This document shows, one piece after another, positions 25,528-33,620 of a stretch of DNA of 43,078 nucleotides. The position numbers and the translations under genes were made by a program. Where the stretch lies: contig JAUJND010000024.1 in the NCBI GenBank assembly GCA_030446505.1, positions 1 through 43,078 on the forward strand, read 5' to 3'. Positions within the stretch are counted from its first letter, which is position 1. Each line of letters starts with the position of its first letter. This DNA is from Chroococcidiopsidaceae cyanobacterium YX2bin18. Lineage in GTDB: Bacteria > Cyanobacteriota > Cyanobacteriia > Cyanobacteriales > Chroococcidiopsidaceae. Under the pieces are notes generated by a model. The model ran no database searches and was not told the DNA's origin. It saw only the letters and a list, made by a program, of their open reading frames with translations.

Positions 25528-26883
25528 ATGACTCAACCGAAAATTATTGTTTTAGATGATGATCCTACTGGTTCTCAAACGGTTCACAGCTGCCTGCTGC
25601 TGATGCGCTGGGATGAAGATACTTTACGTCAGGGTTTGGCGGATGAATCGCCGATTTTCTTTGTGTTGACGAACACGCGATCGCTTCCTCCAGATCAAGC
25701 AGCAGCTGTTACTAGAGAAGTCTGCCACAACTTAAAACCAGCCTTAGCAGCTGAAGGAATCCAAGATTTTCTGATTGTCAGTCGTTCCGATTCCACTTTG
25801 CGCGGGCATTACCCAATTGAAACGGATATCATTGCGGAAGAACTTGGTCCCTTTGATGCTCATTTCCTCGTCCCAGCTTTCTTGGAAGGAGGACGAGTCA
25901 CCCGCGATAGTGTGCATTACCTGATTATCGACGGTGTTCCAACTCCAGTCCATGAAACCGAGTTTGCCCGTGATTCGGTCTTTGGCTACACTTACAGTTA
26001 CTTGCCTGATTACGTTGCCGAAAAAACTAAAGGACGGATTTCCGCCGTTGCTGTAGAAAGATTTTTATTAAGAGATATTCGTACTGGTACAGACATTACA
26101 GGCAAAATTTCTACCTTGGAACGACTGCTAAACCTTACAGGCAACCAATGTGCAGTTGTTGATGCTGAAAGTCAAGATGATCTCAACTCCTTTGCAACTG
26201 ATGCCCTCTCAGCCGCCGCACAGGGTAAACGCTTTTTGTTTCGTAGCGCTGCTAGCCTCTTAACCGCTTTAGCTAAACTACCACCTCAACCAGTCCCAGC
26301 TGAGGAGATGTCGCAATATGTGCGAGACGGTAAACCAGGCGCGATCATTGTGGGTTCTCATGTCAAGAAAACTACCCAACAGTTGCAACAACTCTTGCCA
26401 GAAACTGGTATAGTCGGCATCGAAGTTGACGTGGCTCAGTTGCTGAATGATTCCTTGGAGCAACCAGGCAACCTACTAACCCAAACTCTAGAAAAAGTTC
26501 ATGCCGCGCATGATGCTGGTAAAACACCAGTAGTTTATACCAGCCGTCAGGAATTAGTTTTTGCAGATGTCCAGACGCGGTTGCAATTTGGCGCAGATGT
26601 TTCGGCGTTACTAATGGATATTGTCCGCGGTTTGCCAAGTGACATCGGATTTTTAATCAGTAAGGGAGGTATTACCTCTAACGATGTCTTGAGTAATGGT
26701 CTGTCCTTGACTTCAGCACGGCTATTAGGTCAAATTTTAGCTGGTTGCTCAATGGTACTCACCCCAGCTGACCATCCCCAGTTGCCCAATTTACCTGTAG
26801 TGTTGTTTCCTGGTAATGTCGGGGATGCAGATGCTCTAGCCACGATTTATCAGAGGCTGAGTAATTTTTCAGCACAAACCTAA
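25528..26883 (+). CDS. Four-carbon acid sugar kinase family protein (DUF1537)
   Basis: ATP-dependent kinase of the DUF1537 (OtnK/DtnK/YgbK) family, which phosphorylates acid sugars such as erythronate, threonate or related lactonised acids. The 451-residue protein has the N-terminal substrate domain starting KIIVLDDDPTGSQTVHSC, where the Asp cluster and TGSQ are typical, with SRSDSTLRGHYPIE nearby. The C-terminal nucleotide domain includes ISKGGITSNDVLSNGLSL and VVLFPGNVGDADALATIYQ with the family's GGxTs and PGNVG(D) motifs. The usual partners (PdxA2-like dehydrogenase, aldolase, isomerase) are absent from this neighbourhood, so the substrate cannot be deduced. It overlaps the end of a minus-strand Crp relic by four bases. 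Confidence 0.9.
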   Translation: MTQPKIIVLDDDPTGSQTVHSCLLLMRWDEDTLRQGLADESPIFFVLTNTRSLPPDQAAAVTREVCHNLKPALAAEGIQDFLIVSRSDSTLRGHYPIETDIIAEELGPFDAHFLVPAFLEGGRVTRDSVHYLIIDGVPTPVHETEFARDSVFGYTYSYLPDYVAEKTKGRISAVAVERFLLRDIRTGTDITGKISTLERLLNLTGNQCAVVDAESQDDLNSFATDALSAAAQGKRFLFRSAASLLTALAKLPPQPVPAEEMSQYVRDGKPGAIIVGSHVKKTTQQLQQLLPETGIVGIEVDVAQLLNDSLEQPGNLLTQTLEKVHAAHDAGKTPVVYTSRQELVFADVQTRLQFGADVSALLMDIVRGLPSDIGFLISKGGITSNDVLSNGLSLTSARLLGQILAGCSMVLTPADHPQLPNLPVVLFPGNVGDADALATIYQRLSNFSAQT

Positions 26884-27098
26884 ACTGAGTTCAAACTCTC
26901 TTTCAGCAAGCGATCAAATTCCTGTTTGACAATCCGATAACATTTAGACGCGGCTTCTAAACTCCTGCGATCGCAAATGGTTATTTTGCCGCGACTGTAG
27001 CGAATTAGCCCTGCCTGTTGCAGAGTGGCGGCAACCCCACTGACAGTAGCACGGCGCACACGCAGCATTTGGGCGAGGAATTGGGTAAGGAGATGAAC
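26880..27098 (-). pseudogene. Truncated Crp/Fnr-family regulator, C-terminal HTH part
   Basis: Only the DNA-binding end of a Crp/Fnr protein remains: LLTQFLAQMLRVRRATVSGV contains the recognition-helix motif RRATVSG, then VAATLQQAGLIRYSRGKITI and CDRRSLEAASKCYRIVKQEF complete the winged helix and tail. An in-frame stop lies immediately upstream of the first residues, and no effector-binding cupin domain is found in the bases to the right. A 62-residue product starting at 27068 is theoretically possible but would lack the dimerisation helix. It is adjacent to a second, even shorter relic of the same tail. Confidence 0.8.
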
Positions 27099-27118
27099 GG
27101 ATTATTGCAACTCAAAAG

Positions 27119-27238
27119 TTAGCCCAACAAGCGTTTGAACTCCTGTTTAACACTCTGATAACATTCACAAGCAGCGGCTTCCAAACCTTGTCTATTGAGG
27201 ATTGTTATGTCACCGCGATTGTAATAGTTGGCGATCAT
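27119..27238 (-). pseudogene. Second Crp/Fnr C-terminal tail relic
   Basis: A 39-codon frame beginning ATG at 27238 encodes MIANYYNRGDITILNRQGLE, then AAACECYQSVKQEFKRLLG. It is clearly homologous to the end of the neighbouring relic (ITICDRRSLEAASKCYRIVKQEF) and covers only the wing and last helix. It carries the CECY motif often seen in cyanobacterial Crp/Fnr tails, so it is in part better preserved than its neighbour. Together they look like a duplicated regulator gene, both copies of which are now decayed. Confidence 0.7.
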
Positions 27239-27354
27239 GAGATTATTAAAAAACAATTGTGTGTACGTTAATGTACAAAAAGTATTTTACTTGCAACACT
27301 GTCGAAATACTTGATAGGGATGCGTTAGTTATCGACAACCATCGGCAAAACATA

Positions 27355-27472
27355 CAGGACTTACGCAGTTAAGCTTCTCCAACTAAGTTAAGAAGGAGAC
27401 TATATAGTTTTCCCCTTTTTAACGAGAGGCTAGGGGAGATCAATATCTCAGACTTCAAGTGCGTAACTCCTG
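27355..27472. mobile_element. Miniature inverted-repeat element (MITE), 118 bp
   Basis: The left end CAGGACTTACGCA (27355-27367) and right end TGCGTAACTCCTG (27460-27472) are inverted repeats with one mismatch in 13. The element is flanked by the direct repeat ACATA at 27350-27354 and 27473-27477, a likely target-site duplication. It is non-coding. The terminus GGACTTACGCA is one I recognise as very common in cyanobacterial genomes, so this is a non-autonomous element moved by a transposase elsewhere. Confidence 0.8.
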
Positions 27473-27482
27473 ACATAAAAAG

Positions 27483-27843
27483 GTACGCTAGCGGACAGAC
27501 AAATACTTGTGAAGCTCGTTAGTGTTAACAAGTGTGAGCAATATGAGAAGGGTAGTTATAGCTTTGAGCAAGGTAGCCGCTATGCAATATCATCAAAATC
27601 AAGGCATTTCGCAGCGAAGCCAAGTTTTGATTGAAAAACTGGTGTTAGGAAGATTTACCATAGCTGAGATTGCAAAGATTACAGGTATCCCAGAGCAATG
27701 GCTACAGAGTTATATTAATGCCTAGTATGAGTCTGTGGCTGAACGAAAAGCTTTCTTTGAGCTAACACAAGGGGCAGAAGGTGCGATTTCTAATTTTAAT
27801 TCCCCGCAAAAAAGTAAAAGCAGTACGCTAGCGGACAGACAAA
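27483..27843. repeat. 21-bp direct repeat pair flanking a relic ORF
   Basis: An exact 21-base repeat containing TACGCTAGCGGACAGACAA lies at 27483-27503 and at 27823-27843, 340 bases apart. The first copy starts ten bases after the MITE's right end. Between them is the relic ORF at 27522. The repeat has a palindromic core (CGCTAGCG). Confidence 0.75.
27522..27725 (+). pseudogene. Relic ORF, possibly IS1-type InsA fragment
   Basis: A 67-codon frame containing SQRSQVLIEKLVLGRFTIAE, then IAKITGIPEQWLQSYINA, a helix-turn-helix that resembles the DNA-binding part of IS1-like InsA proteins. The frame continues after a TAG stop (27723-27725) as YESVAERKAFFELTQG, matching the way such proteins carry on after the HTH, so the stop is probably a mutation. 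The N-terminal zinc-ribbon part and the InsB catalytic part are not found. The family call is tentative; the decay is well supported. Confidence 0.4.
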
Positions 27844-28449
27844 ACACATCCCAGACTAAAGAAGCTCTGTTTCCAAGTATGCCAGAAAGTGCAATTTAAG
27901 CGCGGTGGAGTAGATTATATCCTTCCCATTTTTGATATTGTATGCGCCCTTGTAGACCTGGCTGATAACCCAATGCTAGAAATCGAGAAACTCGAATTTT
28001 AAATAAGATAACACCAGACCCGAGTAGAAATGGATAGGTTGGAGACCAACGAATTCCCAGGGTCGCCTTCGGGTTTAATCTGTTCAGAATGCGGCGGTGC
28101 TATATAGGAGATAAACAAGGAAGTTTACGGAAATTTCAGTGTCACATAAATCCCACTTTCTCGGTAAAAGCTTTCTGGAGGGGCAAACCGAGGAAATTGA
28201 GAAAAAGTTGTGGACGGTGTGCTGCGTACTCTAAAAGGATCGGATGAAGATAACGCAGCAGTTTGAAGAGTAGGCGAACGAAAATAAGAAAATTTTAACA
28301 GCACAGCAGTTTGAAGAGCAGGCACAACAAGCACTACAACGCGCTGAATTAATTAGACAAGCTCTCTTGGTAGGTGAAGCTTAGTTCCTCCGCAAGTAAT
28401 CTAATATGGATAGATAGTCGGTTCGCTCGCGTCTGCTGACCCGCCCTAC
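27844..28449. other. Decayed DNA between relics and minC
   Basis: No intact gene. A plus-strand frame near 28250-28385 reads ITQQFEE, stop, ANENKKILTAQQFEEQAQQA, then LQRAELIRQALLVGEA and TAG, which resembles the charged C-terminal tail of Uma2-type proteins. CAGCAGTTTGAAGAG occurs twice (from about 28254 and 28303). The remainder has stops in all frames. The minC promoter must lie in its right part. Confidence 0.4.
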
Positions 28450-29235
28450 ATGAATTCTGATTTTATCCTCCCCGATACAGTGTCACCTATTGCCCTACCT
28501 GCAAATGAGGTGAATAGCAATTCACAAGTCCGCTTCAAAAGTGAGGAGGGACGACTGATGTTAATTTTGCCAGCAGAAGCGGCTCCGCCTAGTACAAGCA
28601 GTTGGTCTGATATTTGGCAACAACTAAAACAGCGGCTAAATGGTGGCGATCGCTTTTGGCAACCAAATACAACAGTGGATTTGATTGCCTCAGATCGGTT
28701 GTTGGATGGACGACAACTACAGGCGATCGCCGATGCACTTGCTGAAGTTCAACTTCTACTAAAGCGCGTCTCTACCAGCCGCCGCCAAACAGCTGTAGCA
28801 GCAGCAACAGCTGGCTATTCTGTTGAACAGACATATGTAGCGCCTAATCAAACGCTAACATCTTCCTCCGTACCGCTAGCAGAACCTCTCTATCTTCAAA
28901 TGACAGTTCGTTCAGGAATAGAAATTCGCCATTCTGGTACAGTTATTGTGTTGGGTGATCTTAATCCAGGTGGTATTGTTGTCGCAAATGGCGATATTCT
29001 AATCTGGGGTCGTCTACGTGGAGTTGCTCATGCCGGAGCTGATGGCAATTCCAAATGTCTAATCATGGCACTACACATGGAACCAACTCAGCTACGGATT
29101 GCCGATTATGTAGCAAGAGCACCAACAACCCAGCTAACTCAGGTTTATCCTGAAATTGCCCACGTCACGCCTGAAGGTATTCGGATCAGCATTGCTGCTG
29201 ATTTTTCCAAGTCCCAGTTTTTATCACAGCCATGA
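28450..29235 (+). CDS. minC: Septum site-determining protein MinC
   Basis: Inhibitor of FtsZ ring assembly away from mid-cell. The 261-residue protein has an N-terminal domain (SEEGRLMLILPAEAAP, WSDIWQQLKQRLNGGDRFW) and the C-terminal beta-helix that binds MinD and dimerises: VRSGIEIRHSGTVIVLGDLN, then PGGIVVANGDILIWGRLRGV and AHAGADGNSKCLIMA. It is the first gene of the minCDE operon, and its stop overlaps the minD start by four bases (ATGA). No promoter was identified with confidence in the decayed DNA upstream. Confidence 0.96.
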   Translation: MNSDFILPDTVSPIALPANEVNSNSQVRFKSEEGRLMLILPAEAAPPSTSSWSDIWQQLKQRLNGGDRFWQPNTTVDLIASDRLLDGRQLQAIADALAEVQLLLKRVSTSRRQTAVAAATAGYSVEQTYVAPNQTLTSSSVPLAEPLYLQMTVRSGIEIRHSGTVIVLGDLNPGGIVVANGDILIWGRLRGVAHAGADGNSKCLIMALHMEPTQLRIADYVARAPTTQLTQVYPEIAHVTPEGIRISIAADFSKSQFLSQP

Positions 29236-30035
29236 CTCGTATAATTGTCACCACCTCTGGCAAAGGAGGGGTGGGTAAAACTACCACCACAGCAAATTTA
29301 GGTATGGCTTTAGCCCGCTTGGGGCGGAAAGTTGCCCTAGTAGATGCAGATTTTGGTTTAAGAAATTTGGATCTGCTACTGGGGCTAGAAAACAGAATAG
29401 TTTACACCGCGCTTGAAGTTTTGGCTGGAGAGTGTCGCTTAGAACAAGCCTTAGTCAAAGATAAGCGCGAACCTGGACTAGTACTCCTCCCAGCAGCTCA
29501 AAATCGCAATAAGGAGGCAGTAAGCCCAGACCAGATTCAAGAATTGGTTAGCGCCTTGACAGATTTGTACGATTATATAGTGATTGACTGCCCAGCAGGA
29601 ATTGAAATGGGCTTTAAAAATGCGATCGCTGGTGCTAAAGAAGCCTTAATTGTAACTACGCCAGAAATTGCCGCGGTACGAGATGCTGACCGCGTGGTTG
29701 GGTTATTGGAAGCACAGGGTATCAAAAATATTCATCTGATTGTTAACCGTCTTAGACCTACAATGGTGCAGGTTAATGACATGATGTCAGTACAGGATGT
29801 TCAGGAAATTTTGGCAATTCCACTAATTGGAGTAGTTCCTGAAGATGAGCGCGTCATCGTTTCTACCAATCGCGGCGAACCCTTGGTATTAGCCGAAAGC
29901 CCCTCTCTAGCTGGAAAAGCGTTCGACAACATTGCTCGGAGATTGGAAGGGCAGACAGTCGAGTTTATAGACCTATATCCTACCCCCGACAACTTTTTGT
30001 CCCGCCTCCGCAAGCTGTTGTCGTCAATTATTTAA
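29232..30035 (+). CDS. minD: Septum site-determining ATPase MinD
   Basis: Membrane-associated ParA/MinD ATPase that recruits MinC and is displaced by MinE. The 267-residue protein begins with the deviant Walker A TSGKGGVGKTTTTANLG (signature lysine Lys11 and P-loop Lys), then VDADFGLRNLDLLLGLENR, and Walker B-type DYIVIDCPAGIE. The C-terminus (NFLSRLRKLLSSII) is an amphipathic helix suited to reversible membrane binding. The start overlaps minC, and minE follows after 24 bases. Confidence 0.97.
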   Translation: MTRIIVTTSGKGGVGKTTTTANLGMALARLGRKVALVDADFGLRNLDLLLGLENRIVYTALEVLAGECRLEQALVKDKREPGLVLLPAAQNRNKEAVSPDQIQELVSALTDLYDYIVIDCPAGIEMGFKNAIAGAKEALIVTTPEIAAVRDADRVVGLLEAQGIKNIHLIVNRLRPTMVQVNDMMSVQDVQEILAIPLIGVVPEDERVIVSTNRGEPLVLAESPSLAGKAFDNIARRLEGQTVEFIDLYPTPDNFLSRLRKLLSSII

Positions 30036-30059
30036 GCATCTTCTACCCCTGCCACTGCC

Positions 30060-30341
30060 ATGATTAGCGAATTTCTAGATCGGCTCTTTCCTCTGCCTCG
30101 TACTGGCGCTGATAACAGTCGTGCGGATGTTAAACGTCGCTTGCAACTAGTAATTGCCCACGATCGCAGTGATTTAAGTCCTCAAACCATTGAGAAAATG
30201 CGGCAGGAAATCCTAGAAGTAGTTTCTCGCTATGTGGAACTTGATTCAGAAGGTTTAGAGTTTTGCCTAGAAAATAACCAACGGACAACGGCGTTAATTG
30301 CCAACTTACCGATCCGGCGGGTTAAAGAAGATGAGTATTAG
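30060..30341 (+). CDS. minE: Cell division topological specificity factor MinE
   Basis: Stimulates MinD ATPase and drives Min positioning. The 93-residue length is normal. The N-terminal anti-MinCD and membrane-binding part is [10 protein letters not shown] with [20 protein letters not shown]; the contact helix sits in [13 protein letters not shown]. The C-terminal topological domain contains [20 protein letters not shown] and ends [12 protein letters not shown]. It closes the minCDE operon. Confidence 0.96.
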   Translation: MISEFLDRLFPLPRTGADNSRADVKRRLQLVIAHDRSDLSPQTIEKMRQEILEVVSRYVELDSEGLEFCLENNQRTTALIANLPIRRVKEDEY

Positions 30342-30915
30342 ATATAAAGTCCACTCTAGGTAGTGAAAAAACTTCCATAAGCATCTTCATTTCCCTTGCA
30401 ACCCCGATCTCCTACATAGACTGCCACGATTTCTCATATCCTTACATCTATAGCTGACCACATCAAAAGCTTATTGCCTTTGCCACAGATAAATAAGCAC
30501 GTTTTAGCGCCCTGAAGTGTCAAGTGCGGTTTTTTATCACCTATTTGGACACTAACCTTGCGGTACATTAAAAGGTTTTATAAATCGTTTAGCCCTAAGA
30601 TACGTTACGAGCCAGCTAAAAACCTACCTAACCAGAAGTTTAAGGAAAAGGTTGAAGAACTACATTCCACAGCCAAACTCAATAAAAAGCAAGGCACACC
30701 TGCGAAGCTGATTTAGGCAATGCCTATATTTAGTAGCCACAAATCTAGCGCAATTGCTCAGCTAGCGCTTAACTGCCATAGATGTATAATGCCAATTAGC
30801 GAATCTATTTACAGACTTAAGACTCTCGCTAACTAGCTTGCTCATCTTAAAATTTAAACTTCTGCAAATGTTTGATGTATTGCAGAAATATATACTAGAA
30901 TTCTAGTTCTCTGCT
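30342..30915. other. Intergenic region downstream of minE
   Basis: About 570 bases without a supported gene. A 53-codon plus-strand frame from TTG 30558 to TAG 30716 (LRYIKRFYKSFSPKIRYEPA, then basic and Lys-rich to PAKLI) has a coding-like composition but no RBS or family, and may be the tail of a lost gene. A stem-weak T-run (GGTTTTTTATC) near 30530 could be a terminator. Nothing else is recognised. Confidence 0.35.
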
Positions 30916-31260
30916 TTAAACTCGCTTAACAACGACTCTTGGAGATTCATAAGGTGGGACAGAGTATTTGACAAGATTAGCGAGTTCCTGTAGCTGACTA
31001 ATCGCCTCAGCACCCTCTAACTTCATTAGTTCTCGGTCATCCCGCATTTCTGTCCAAGTAATACCATAATCCGACACTAGAAACCGAATTAGGTGGTTTC
31101 CTGCCAAACTTACCATAAAAGAGGCGCTACTCATTTGACCGCCACAGGTATAGCAGGATGCAGGGTATCCTCGTCGCTCCAACACAATTGCCAGAGCTTG
31201 GAGGTTCATCACAAGATCCTGGACAAATTGTCGGTGTTGTTCTGCTAATCTTAGAAACAC
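30916..31260 (-). CDS. DUF1815-like conserved cyanobacterial protein, 114 aa
   Basis: Begins MFLRLAEQHRQFVQDLVMNL and continues ALAIVLERRGYPASCYTCGG, then SFMVSLAGNHLIRFLVSDYG and TWTEMRDDRELMKLEGAEAI. I recognise this as the small DUF1815-type protein conserved in cyanobacteria. The function is unknown. I chose GTG 31260 because GGAGG lies six bases upstream of it; a longer frame from 31323 adds 21 residues that contain this RBS. A single CYTC motif could bind a metal only in an oligomer. No membrane segment. Confidence 0.72.
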   Translation of the reverse strand: MFLRLAEQHRQFVQDLVMNLQALAIVLERRGYPASCYTCGGQMSSASFMVSLAGNHLIRFLVSDYGITWTEMRDDRELMKLEGAEAISQLQELANLVKYSVPPYESPRVVVKRV

Positions 31261-32531
31261 GTTAGTCCTCCAAACACCACACTTAATTGTATACCTTTTT
31301 ATATTTTCTTTATAATCTACCAACTTGCCTTGGGAGGCGAGAATATATTTACCTTGGTTTAACGCTTATGCTTGAAAATTATTACCTAAGCGCTGTAGAC
31401 GTAATCCCTTACATATTTGTTCCTGCAGTAAATTTGCCCTAATTACAAAAACATCCCTATTTCATGATTCTACCCAAAGTTAAGATAGCATTAAGGAGAA
31501 TGAGCCTCTATTACTGTAAGTAGTAGAACTTTGAGTTGTTATGACGATAATCGCATTCGTTAATAACTGCTGTGCTGCTTACCAAGATTTACATTGACGA
31601 TAAACACCGTCAAAGTCTTGCTTCTTTTTTACTCTAAAAAGGCAAGTATTTCCTACTTTTTTACTTCTACTAGCACTAGGTCTTTTTGGGGATTTTTGAG
31701 GTATTTCAGGTTATTTCCGCTTTTTTGAATAACTCGCAGTAACTTTGTTTAAACTGATAATACAACCCCTGTTGAGCAACTAGACGATACTTCAGTTCTC
31801 GTAAATTCTAGTAACTTTTTTCTTAGCCAGTAAATGACTTCTTACTGTTGTTCATTCCTAAAGTACCTTAGTAGCCTAAAAATAATCTCTCTAGCTCCTG
31901 TTGTTCAAATTTCTGTTTCCACTTACCGCCCAATTGTTAACATTTGTTAATGATTGACATACTCTTAAGATAAGAATATTTCTCTAAAATCATTTTGGCG
32001 GCTAAAACTCGTTTCAGTTGTCTCGGAGCTAGCATTAGTTTGACTCAAGTTTTCTAGACTTTTTGTTATGCTTCCATTATGTCTGTGGAAAAGTTTTGGG
32101 TTCAGGCTATCTTTTCTCCGTTCTCACAAGTTATCTATTACAGATAAGTTAAGAGCTAAAGTCAAGCAAATACTAGCCTAACTAGATGAAAGTTTATTCT
32201 CCAAACTTTATCTGTAGCAGGTATTCAGCAAAATGATGTTAGTTGCTTGTGACGCTCCTATCGGGTGGGAAAAGCAGCTAATGGTTGCTGGAAGGAATTT
32301 TTTGACTTGTTCGAGCGGCGTCGAATCGCATATCTTCAATAATTTTATATATTAAAACAAGTGCAATAAATGCCTATAACTTCAGTATTAAGTTCAGACA
32401 ATTACGCCTGCTAACACCCAAGCTTTAATAAAAGCTTACCTATTCTTAACCTTGCAGTTCTATAATCCAACATGAAATTCTTAATAAGGCTTGCCATTAA
32501 TCTGTCCTAGTTACACGTTAACAGAAGAGTA
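31261..32531. other. Long T-rich non-coding region
   Basis: About 1.27 kb with no supported gene on either strand. It is T-rich on the plus strand with several T6 runs (31625-31720), which could mark terminators or small RNAs. Short open stretches near 32220-32350 show no recognisable family. The right end carries the Pho-box-like promoter described separately. I see no tRNA or IS termini. Confidence 0.4.
32423..32466 (+). promoter_or_regulatory. Candidate Pho-box promoter upstream of crp-family gene
   Basis: Units of eight bases spaced by three read CTTTAATA, AAA, GCTTACCT, ATT, CTTAACCT (32423-32452). The last unit is an exact match to the cyanobacterial Pho-box unit CTTAACCT, while the middle one is weak. 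Eight bases later comes TATAAT (32461-32466), the classic placement for a PhoB/SphR-activated promoter. The transcript would read into 32532 and the Crp/Fnr gene with a long leader. Confidence 0.45.
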
Positions 32532-32861
32532 ATGAAGCTCAAGCAAAAAAACTTCTTGCTGTTTTTAGGAAAGGCTGTAAGCGCAATCGCTCTTAGCATC
32601 TGTCAAGCCATTGTTTCATCTGCGCTGAACTCTATCCCTTTGGATTATCTGCTCTGCCTTAAAAAAATCTTGATGCTATTTATATTAATAAGCCAATACC
32701 GCGCGTACCAAGCAGTAAATCAACTCATGCTCATAAAGAGTACCTATGAGTTCAAATTAGGTAATTCTTGTAGCTTTAACAAAGACTATAAGACTGGAAA
32801 CCAGGGATATTTAACAGTTAATTTTAGCTGTATAGCTCCTTGCGCCATGGATTTAGCCTGA
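32532..32861 (+). CDS. Doubtful small ORF, 109 aa
   Basis: The frame begins MKLKQKNFLLFLGKAVSAIA and has two hydrophobic segments (about residues 8-35 and 46-55), then a polar Cys-containing tail ending CAMDLA. The RBS is weak (AGAAGAG). It lies about 65 bases downstream of the candidate Pho-box promoter and 30 bases upstream of the Crp/Fnr gene. No family is recognised. It may be a leader peptide or small exported protein, or simply an open frame in the 5' untranslated region of the next gene. Confidence 0.3.
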   Translation: MKLKQKNFLLFLGKAVSAIALSICQAIVSSALNSIPLDYLLCLKKILMLFILISQYRAYQAVNQLMLIKSTYEFKLGNSCSFNKDYKTGNQGYLTVNFSCIAPCAMDLA

Positions 32862-32892
32862 TCAGTAAATAATTTAGGAGGCGGTTTTATTT

Positions 32893-33459
32893 ATGGCAAT
32901 TTTTGCTTCCACCCCAGCCTTACCATCCCCACTCAGTCAACGTCTTTTCAGTCGCCGCGACCTAATTCCAGCACAGCAAGATATTTTATGGCGTATTGAA
33001 CGCGGAGCTGTACGGACTTTAACTTGGAGTGAACAAGGCACACTTATTACTTTAGGATATTGGGGGGCAGGCGACCTTGTAGGTTACCCCTTGTCTAAGA
33101 TTAATCCTTACCAAATTGAGTGCTTAACAAGCGTAGAAATGAGCATTTTGCCGTCTGAGCTATGGTATCAGGAGTTAGAAGCTATGTTGTTGCACATACA
33201 ACAAGCAGAGGAACTTCTCAGTATCGTTCATAGAAAACCAGTTTCCCTCCGGTTGTGGCAATTCCTAGTATGGCTAAATCAAAAATTTGGTCGTGATGTT
33301 GCCCAAGGACGTTTGATCGACTTAAGCGTAACCCATCAGGAACTTTCTGAGGTAATAAATACAACACGAGTATCAGTAACACGAATACTACAGCAGTTTG
33401 AAGATGAAGGCGCACTCTTGAGGCACGAACGGCGTTTAATTCTTTGCTTGCCAAACTAA
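32893..33459 (+). CDS. Crp/Fnr-family transcription regulator
   Basis: A 188-residue regulator. The N-terminal part is a shortened cupin-like effector domain (WRIERGAVRTLTW, then LGYWGAGDLVGYPLS), in which the Arg-x-Ala-Ser-like cAMP contacts of true Crp are not seen, so the ligand is unknown. The C-terminal winged helix-turn-helix is LSVTHQELSEVINTTRVSVT followed by RILQQFEDEGALLRHERRL. It is shorter than Crp or NtcA (about 210-225 residues), lacking some of the N-terminus. GGAGG lies 11 bases before the ATG. It sits upstream of the SLH porin and near pstS, so a role in nutrient-responsive envelope regulation is possible. Confidence 0.85.
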   Translation: MAIFASTPALPSPLSQRLFSRRDLIPAQQDILWRIERGAVRTLTWSEQGTLITLGYWGAGDLVGYPLSKINPYQIECLTSVEMSILPSELWYQELEAMLLHIQQAEELLSIVHRKPVSLRLWQFLVWLNQKFGRDVAQGRLIDLSVTHQELSEVINTTRVSVTRILQQFEDEGALLRHERRLILCLPN

Positions 33460-33498
33460 TGCTTAGAGACAGGTTAACCAAAATAGTGAGAATTACGG

Positions 33499-33529
33499 TT
33501 GCAGACTGACGACAATTACTTTATATAAT
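33499..33529 (+). promoter_or_regulatory. Possible promoter of the porin gene
   Basis: TATAAT at 33524-33529 is a perfect -10 hexamer about 90 bases upstream of the porin ATG. TTGCAG at 33499-33504 could serve as -35, although the 19-base spacer is long. There is no terminator-like hairpin after the regulator gene, so read-through is also possible. Confidence 0.35.
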
Positions 33530-33620
33530 GTTTTGTATGAAGGTCAAAGTATCTTCAGTGCGGACTAAAAACGCACATTTCTAGTGAGTGTGAAATATAG
33601 GTGTGAGTGAGAATAGAACC

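Noticed and set aside
28125..28334. 69-codon minus-strand frame in the decayed region
   Set aside because: No recognised family; the plus strand here shows a better match to a decayed Uma2-like tail.
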